Made by a program: the position numbers and the translations under genes. A model generated the notes under the pieces. That model made no database searches and was not told the DNA's origin. It saw nothing but the letters and a program-made list of their open reading frames with translations. From Faecousia sp. (GTDB lineage: Bacteria; Bacillota; Clostridia; Oscillospirales; Oscillospiraceae): a DNA stretch of 64,000 bases. Numbering within the stretch: position 1 is the first letter of the stretch; the number at the start of each line of letters is the position of its first letter. This document shows, in pieces, positions 59,427 through 64,000 of the stretch. The DNA is taken from assembly GCA_029257335.1 (NCBI GenBank), contig JARIBV010000082.1:1-64000 (forward strand). The letters are read 5' to 3'.

Positions 59427-60121
59427 TTATTTGCCGCTTGGCGCTTGCGCATATTCTGCCAGTTGTAGAAGCCGTAGCAGTCATTTCCAAAGAAAATGAC
59501 AAAGCACACGATCATGGGAAAGTAGGTAGCGTTTTCCTTGGAGGCCAGAGCCCACAGAAGAATCAGCACCACATCATTGAGGCCATAGGCCAGGGCGTAA
59601 TAAGGGGAACGAAAGAAGGTCAGCATGGAGGCCACAAAACTGGTGGCAATGGAAAGAGTGCTGAGACCCAGATTTGCGGTGTGGAAGTATTTCAGAATAA
59701 AGTAAAACAAAGTGGTTGTAACAGCGGCGCCCGCCAAGAGAAAAACCATTTGTTTGGAAGAAACGGCACAGACCTGCACCTCATTTTTTCCGTCCTCATA
59801 GGGATTGCGAAACCAGGAAAACGCAGCCATTATGGCCATGGGAGCGGTCATGCACAGATAGGTAATCATCTCGCCGTAATAGCGGTAGGACAGAGAAATG
59901 ATGGAGTACAGCAGGGAAAAGGCCACGGAAAGGATCTGCCCCAGAGGATCTCCCTTTGACAGAAATATCAGGGATGAGACACCGATGAGAGAGGCCAAAA
60001 GAGTCATATAATTCTGTCGGGGTACACAGAAAAAGCTGATGGCAATGCAGCACAGAGAGCACAGCCAAATGCCCCATTCCAGCTTGGTCAGGGACTTGAA
60101 GGGATTGTGATAGTGCTTCAT
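59411..60121 (-). CDS. pnuC: PnuC-family nicotinamide riboside transporter
   Basis: The 236-aa protein has seven or so membrane segments; KLEWGIWLCSLCCIAISF, RYYGEMITYL (about 78-87), YYALAYGLNDVVLILLWALA (core YGLNDVVLILLW, about 178-189) and ending FFGNDCYGFYNWQNMRKRQ mark the PnuC family of vitamin precursor (NR) importers. Substrate may also be riboflavin or thiamine in relatives. GGAGG lies 7 nt before ATG at 60121. The 3' end lies inside the shared terminator. Confidence 0.88.
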   Translation of the reverse strand: MKHYHNPFKSLTKLEWGIWLCSLCCIAISFFCVPRQNYMTLLASLIGVSSLIFLSKGDPLGQILSVAFSLLYSIISLSYRYYGEMITYLCMTAPMAIMAAFSWFRNPYEDGKNEVQVCAVSSKQMVFLLAGAAVTTTLFYFILKYFHTANLGLSTLSIATSFVASMLTFFRSPYYALAYGLNDVVLILLWALASKENATYFPMIVCFVIFFGNDCYGFYNWQNMRKRQAANNKKAL

Positions 60122-60211
60122 GGGCAGACCTCCAAAAAATAAGCATCCACAGGCGCATCTTGCGAAAAGCCGATGTGCCATGAATGCTGCACCGCTGTGG
60201 GATATGAACAT

Positions 60212-60241
60212 ATTGTATCACAAAGATTTGAAATTCGTCAA
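60212..60241 (-). promoter_or_regulatory. Promoter of pnuC
   Basis: On the minus strand: TTGACG (60236-60241), 18-nt spacer, TACAAT (60212-60217). The leader (about 85 nt) does not match any known NAD or TPP riboswitch by eye. The 60242-60380 interval holds no gene. Confidence 0.75.
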
Positions 60242-60380
60242 CAGAAATCAAAAGGGGCTGTGGATAAAGCAAAGACGCAAACCTTTTTACACCTGCAAAA
60301 TGCAGTGGTATGCGTTTTTCATTCAATACCGGTGGCGGGTTATGAGGCTCTTTTGTGACAAAACCAAGATAAAAGCAGAT

Positions 60381-60424
60381 AAAACAGGGCAGTATCCGAA
60401 AACTTGGATACTGCCCTGTTTTGG
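60381..60424. terminator. Bidirectional terminator of ileS
   Basis: The perfect stem AAAACAGGGCAGTATCC pairs with GGATACTGCCCTGTTTT with an 8-nt loop. It lies about 77 nt behind the ileS stop codon and reads well on both strands. Confidence 0.9.
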
Positions 60425-60500
60425 TTATCGGCCGGAACCTTACGGCAGCTGCCTTGTGGTTCGCTTGCAATGAAGTCTCCAACAAGGGGTGCAGCGTGGA

Positions 60501-63308
60501 TTACAGTTCTACCTCAGCGGCGGGCATACGGGAGATCACACCTGCGCAGCGGGGGCACAGGCCCTCTTCATTGGCCTGTTGGGAGTGCATCCAGCAACGG
60601 GGACACTTGGTACCCCGGGCATCGGCAACGCCAATCTTGAGGCCGGGGAAATTGAGCCCCTGACCACAGGTAGCATCGGCCTCAGGAGCCTCCATGGAGC
60701 AGGAGGACACGATGAGAATTTCGGACAGGTTCAGGTGGCTCACCGCATCCAGAGCGGCCTTGGCGGCATCGTCAGAGGCTTCCAGGCTTACATGCGCTTC
60801 CAGGGCCTTGCCGATCCGCTTAGCGGCACGGGCAGACTCCAGAACTGCATTGACATCCTGACGCAGGCGAATGGCTACCTCCCACTTGGCCATGGCGTCC
60901 ATGTCCAGGGCGTACTGGTCCACATCCTGGGGCATCCGGTTCAGAAGGATGTTCCGGGAATCGTCGCACTGACGATGGGGCATTGCCTGCCAGATCTCGT
61001 CGCAGGTAAAGGCCAGGATGGGGGCAAAGAGCTTTGCCATGGCGTCAACAATGAGGAACAGGGCGGTCTGAGCGGAACGACGCTTCAGGCCTTCGGCATC
61101 CTCACAGTACAGACGATCCTTGATGATATCCAGATAGAAGCTGGACAGCTCCACTACGCAGAAGTCGTTGATGGCGTGGGAGACCACATGGAATTCATAG
61201 TTGTCATAGGCCTTGCGGCAGACCTTAATCAGCTTTTCCAGCTTGGTCAGCGCCCAGCGGTCCAGCTCGGTCATATCCTGAGGGGCCACCAGATGGTTGG
61301 GATCGAAGCCTTCCAGATTGCCCAGGCAGTACCGGGCGGTATTGCGGAATTTCAGATAGTTCTGGCTCAGCTGCTTGAAGATCTCCTTGGAGCAGCGCAC
61401 ATCGGCGTGGTAGTCGGAAGAACCGGCCCACAGACGGATGATGTCGGCACCGTATTCCTTGATGATCTGCTGGGGGTCAACACCGTTGCCCAGAGACTTG
61501 TGCATGGCACGGCCCTCGCCGTCTACGGTCCAGCCGTGGGTCAGGATCTGACGGAAGGGAGCGCCCATTTCCAGAGCGCCAACGGCAGTCAGGAGGCTGG
61601 ACTGGAACCAGCCGCGGTACTGGTCTGCGCCTTCCAGATACACATCGGCAGGCCAATTCTGTGCATCGTCCCGACGAAGGGAAGCATAATGGGTGGAACC
61701 GGAGTCGAACCAGCCGTCCAGTGTGTCGGTCTCTTTGTCGAACTCTTTGCCGCCGCAGTGCTGGCAGGTGAGCCCCTGGGGAATCAGCTCCATGGCCTCT
61801 TTCTCAAACCAGATGTTGGAGCCATGCTCCCGGAAGAGGTTGGAGATATGCTCGATGGTTTCCTGGGTGCAGATGGGCTTGCCGCAGTCCTTGCAGTAGA
61901 ACACGGGAATGGGCAGACCCCAGCGCCGCTGACGGGAAATGCACCAGTCGTTACGCTCCCGGATCATGGATTCCATACGATCCTTGCCCCACTGGGGGAA
62001 CCAGCGCACATCCTGACAGGCGGCCACGGCCTGGTCCTTGAAGGAGTCTACAGAGCAGAACCACTGGGGAGTGGCACGGAAGATGATGGGGTTCTTGCAG
62101 CGCCAGCAGTGGGGATAGGAGTGGACCATTTCCTCTGCGGCAAACAGGGCGCCGGATTCCTTCATGTCAGCCAGAATGACCTCGTTGGACTGCGCATAGA
62201 ACATACCGGCATACTTACCGGCATCCTTGGTCTGATAGCCCCGGTCATCCACAGGAACAATCAGGTCTACATCATATCGGCGGCAGGTCTGGTAGTCGTC
62301 TGCACCGAAGCCGGGGGCGGTGTGGACGCAGCCCGTACCGGAATCCATAGTGACATAGTCGGCGGTGACCATCAGACTGGTACGCTCCAGGAAGGGGTGC
62401 TGTGCGGTCATGTATTCAAAGAACTTGCCGGGGAAAGAAGCAATCTCGCGATACTCCTCCACGCCGCCTTCCTTCATGGTCTTTTCGGCCAGAGCCTTGG
62501 CAACGATATAGCGCTCCTTGCCTGCATCCAGCAGAACATATTCCTCTGTGGGATGGAAGGCAATGGCCAGGTTGCCGGGCAGAGTCCAGGGGGTGGTGGT
62601 CCAGATGATTACATAGGTGTTCTTTGTGCCGCCAAACTGGGAAAGCTTTCCCTGATCGTCCTTCACGGCAAATTTTACATAGATGGAGGTACACTTGTCG
62701 TCGGCATATTCGATTTCTGCCTCTGCCAGTGCGGTTTCGTCCTTGGGGCACCAGTACACAGGCTTCAGGCCCTTGTAGATATAGCCCTTCTGGAACATTG
62801 CGCCGAAGATCTTTACTTCCTCGGCCTCAAATTCCTTGTTCATGGTCTTGTAAGGACGCTCCCAGTCGGCCACCACGCCCAGACGCTTGAAGCCTGCCAT
62901 CTGGCGGTCGATGTAATCCTGCGCAAATTTTTCACAGGCGGAACGGAACTCGGGCACAGGCATGGTCTTATGGTTCAGCTTGTTCTTTTTGATAATGGCA
63001 GACTCAATGGGCATGCCGTGGTTGTCCCAGCCGGGGGTATAGGGGGTGTAGTAGCCCTCCATGGCCTTGGAACGGACGATAAAGTCCTTCAATGTCTTGT
63101 TGAGAGCGTGACCCATATGAATATCACCGTTGGAGAAGGGAGGGCCATCATGCAGAATGAACCGGGGGCAGTCCTGATTCTTTTCCAGCAGGGCCTCATA
63201 CAGATTAAGCTCGTTCCACTTCTCCAGCATACCGGGCTCCCGATTGGGAAGGCCTGCCTTCATGGGGAAGGAGGTCTTAGGGGTGATGATGGTATTTTTG
63301 TACTCCAT
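60501..63308 (-). CDS. ileS: Isoleucyl-tRNA synthetase
   Basis: The 935-aa class I synthetase charges tRNA-Ile. The HIGH motif is in PPFSNGDIHMGHALNK (about residues 55-70), the CP1 editing domain in the middle (WTTTPWTLPGN, about 232-242), and the second signature reads RAMHKSLGN (about 605-613) instead of the usual KMSKSLGN. A C-terminal zinc finger is present (CPRCWMHSQQ and CPRCAGV, about 902-924). GGAGG lies 9 nt before ATG. A T-box leader precedes it and divIVA lies upstream. Confidence 0.97.
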   Translation of the reverse strand: MEYKNTIITPKTSFPMKAGLPNREPGMLEKWNELNLYEALLEKNQDCPRFILHDGPPFSNGDIHMGHALNKTLKDFIVRSKAMEGYYTPYTPGWDNHGMPIESAIIKKNKLNHKTMPVPEFRSACEKFAQDYIDRQMAGFKRLGVVADWERPYKTMNKEFEAEEVKIFGAMFQKGYIYKGLKPVYWCPKDETALAEAEIEYADDKCTSIYVKFAVKDDQGKLSQFGGTKNTYVIIWTTTPWTLPGNLAIAFHPTEEYVLLDAGKERYIVAKALAEKTMKEGGVEEYREIASFPGKFFEYMTAQHPFLERTSLMVTADYVTMDSGTGCVHTAPGFGADDYQTCRRYDVDLIVPVDDRGYQTKDAGKYAGMFYAQSNEVILADMKESGALFAAEEMVHSYPHCWRCKNPIIFRATPQWFCSVDSFKDQAVAACQDVRWFPQWGKDRMESMIRERNDWCISRQRRWGLPIPVFYCKDCGKPICTQETIEHISNLFREHGSNIWFEKEAMELIPQGLTCQHCGGKEFDKETDTLDGWFDSGSTHYASLRRDDAQNWPADVYLEGADQYRGWFQSSLLTAVGALEMGAPFRQILTHGWTVDGEGRAMHKSLGNGVDPQQIIKEYGADIIRLWAGSSDYHADVRCSKEIFKQLSQNYLKFRNTARYCLGNLEGFDPNHLVAPQDMTELDRWALTKLEKLIKVCRKAYDNYEFHVVSHAINDFCVVELSSFYLDIIKDRLYCEDAEGLKRRSAQTALFLIVDAMAKLFAPILAFTCDEIWQAMPHRQCDDSRNILLNRMPQDVDQYALDMDAMAKWEVAIRLRQDVNAVLESARAAKRIGKALEAHVSLEASDDAAKAALDAVSHLNLSEILIVSSCSMEAPEADATCGQGLNFPGLKIGVADARGTKCPRCWMHSQQANEEGLCPRCAGVISRMPAAEVEL

Positions 63309-63349
63309 TAGGGGATACCTCCAAATCTAAAGTTTCATGTAAATTGGTA

Positions 63350-63600
63350 TTTCGTTATAAAAGGAAAGCGCCTTTGCCTCTTTTGCCAAGAGACAAAGGC
63401 GCACAAACCTCTGCGGTACCACTCTCATTCCGGATCGGATCCGGCACTCGTAGGGCGCTGTATCGGGCGCTCACCCGGCCCCGTCTACCAGAAAAAACCT
63501 TCGGGGGGCTGCTCCGAGGGGATACGGTCTGCCGCTGCCATCTGCCTTGCACCGACCGGCAGCTCTCTGGTGGCAGGGAAGGCATACCGCCTGTCCTCAT
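63350..63600 (-). promoter_or_regulatory. T-box leader (Ile) of ileS
   Basis: On the minus strand the leader has AGAGAGCTG (stem I, near 63560-63570), a specifier loop with ATC (Ile; + 63521-63523) in CCGTATCCCC, and the antiterminator T-box sequence GAGAGTGGTACCGCAG (about 63408-63428) that pairs with the tRNA acceptor end. The terminator follows: stem GCGCCTTTG with CAAAGGCGC (63366-63402) and then TTTCCTTTT. Uncharged tRNA-Ile should let ileS be transcribed. Confidence 0.93.
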
Positions 63601-63621
63601 CTGCGCATGGGAATATGAAAA

Positions 63622-64000
63622 TTACCGCTTATTGGGGTCGTAGTTCTTGCCGAACTGCAGATTGGTAAACCGGCTGGTGACGGCGTCAGACACCGGGGGG
63701 CGGGGGGACACAGGGGCAGAATCCACAGTGGTACCCACCAGCTTTTCCAGGCTCTCAGCGATCTCCTTGGCCACTTCATCCTCATTTTCGGACTGGGCGG
63801 CGGGAGCGTCGGAATCTGCGGTTTCGGCCTTGAGAGCCTCTAGCTTGCTCAGGATCTCCTTGAGCTTCTCCTCCATGGACTCAATGCCCTGGCGGGCAGT
63901 GGCCTTGGCGGCACTGAGCTGGGAATCACCGGCAGGGGCCGCCATGGGCTTGGCACCGTGCACAATGGCACGGCATTTGGCTTCGGCCTCCCGGATCATA
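63622..64000 (-). CDS. divIVA: DivIVA-like cell-division protein, 3' part (partial)
   Basis: Only the C-terminal 125 residues are in the window; the gene continues beyond its right end. The visible part has a short coiled region (SMEEKLKEILSKLEALKAE, core KLKEILSKLEALK) and a low-complexity tail with Asp, Ala, Glu and Pro, ending FGKNYDPNKR. The position directly upstream of ileS is the conserved ylm-divIVA-ileS synteny of Firmicutes, which supports the assignment; the diagnostic N-terminal domain is outside. Confidence 0.75.
   Translation of the reverse strand, partial: MIREAEAKCRAIVHGAKPMAAPAGDSQLSAAKATARQGIESMEEKLKEILSKLEALKAETADSDAPAAQSENEDEVAKEIAESLEKLVGTTVDSAPVSPRPPVSDAVTSRFTNLQFGKNYDPNKR

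Noticed and set aside
60122-60211. NAD or TPP riboswitch before pnuC
   Set aside because: The 85-nt leader does not contain the conserved helices or loops I know for these classes, so only a promoter is recorded.
60489-63311. 940-codon open frame antisense to ileS
   Set aside because: It is a mirror of a strongly biased GC-rich gene on the other strand; protein composition is Gly/His/Leu-rich without family motifs, while ileS has all synthetase signatures.

Overview
The window is chromosomal DNA from a Gram-positive anaerobe, most likely a gut-type clostridium of the Oscillospirales. Several things point that way: a Firmicutes-style gene set (khpA, rpsP, ffh and ylxM together; a RemB/DUF370 protein; divIVA next to ileS with a T-box leader; a SpoIIQ-like M23 protein), several oxygen-defence proteins typical of anaerobes (reverse rubrerythrin, classical rubrerythrin, Fe/Mn superoxide dismutase), strong Shine-Dalgarno sites, and GC-rich coding DNA with AT-rich promoters. 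I did not assign a species. I saw no insertion sequence, prophage or CRISPR array.

Layout. 1-800 is the tail of an rRNA operon in the unusual order 23S, tRNA-Lys, tRNA-Glu, 5S. 970-2450 is an AT-rich three-gene operon with an ArsR-type regulator and a near-ideal promoter/operator. 2.5-6.1 kb holds uracil permease, an SGNH hydrolase, reverse rubrerythrin and a Fur-family regulator. 6.3-24.4 kb is mostly housekeeping: minD-like, mgsA, hisS, M18 aminopeptidase, coaE, tsaC, prfA, an rRNA methyltransferase, sod and rubrerythrin, the ylxM-ffh-rpsP-khpA operon, a SpoIIQ-like peptidase, tatD and rlmD. 24.4-25.8 kb is a fluoride riboswitch controlling a cation/proton antiporter. 25.8-34.3 kb carries an Fe-S membrane module, rsmH-mnmA, an alanyl-tRNA editing protein, dapF with an O-antigen-ligase-like protein, a PdaA-like deacetylase and a cysteine-rich micro-protein. 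34.3-37.4 kb is a methionine ABC transporter. 37.6-41.9 kb is malQ-glgP. 42-54.8 kb has YibE/F, RemB, a sugar-ABC ATPase, kbl-tdh, a PhoP/PhoR-like two-component system, a MalY-like lyase, an exonuclease and a padR-DUF1700-DUF4097 operon. 54.9-59.1 kb is a complete pstSCAB-phoU operon, followed by a small ORF and pnuC. The window ends with ileS, its T-box and the 3' part of divIVA.

Most striking observations. (1) Both ABC substrate-binding lipoproteins in the window, MetQ and PstS, are circularly permuted. In each, the half that is normally second follows the lipobox directly, and the normally N-terminal half, with the family's opening motifs, is at the C-terminus. The proteins have normal length and intact reading frames, and the cut is at an equivalent place between the two halves in both. 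(2) The methionine transporter operon has no recognisable SAM riboswitch or T-box. Instead it has a consensus promoter, a 36-codon leader ORF with ten methionines, and an intrinsic terminator, which reads as a methionine leader-peptide attenuator. (3) Fluoride riboswitch, T-box, Fur, PadR, ArsR-type and Pho-box-like control elements can be read directly from the sequence.

How the genes connect: PhoP/PhoR probably drives the pst operon through repeats upstream of pstS. The peroxide/superoxide genes (fur-reverse rubrerythrin and sod-rubrerythrin) form two oxygen-defence units. malQ and glgP degrade storage alpha-glucan, and tdh-kbl turns threonine into glycine and acetyl-CoA.
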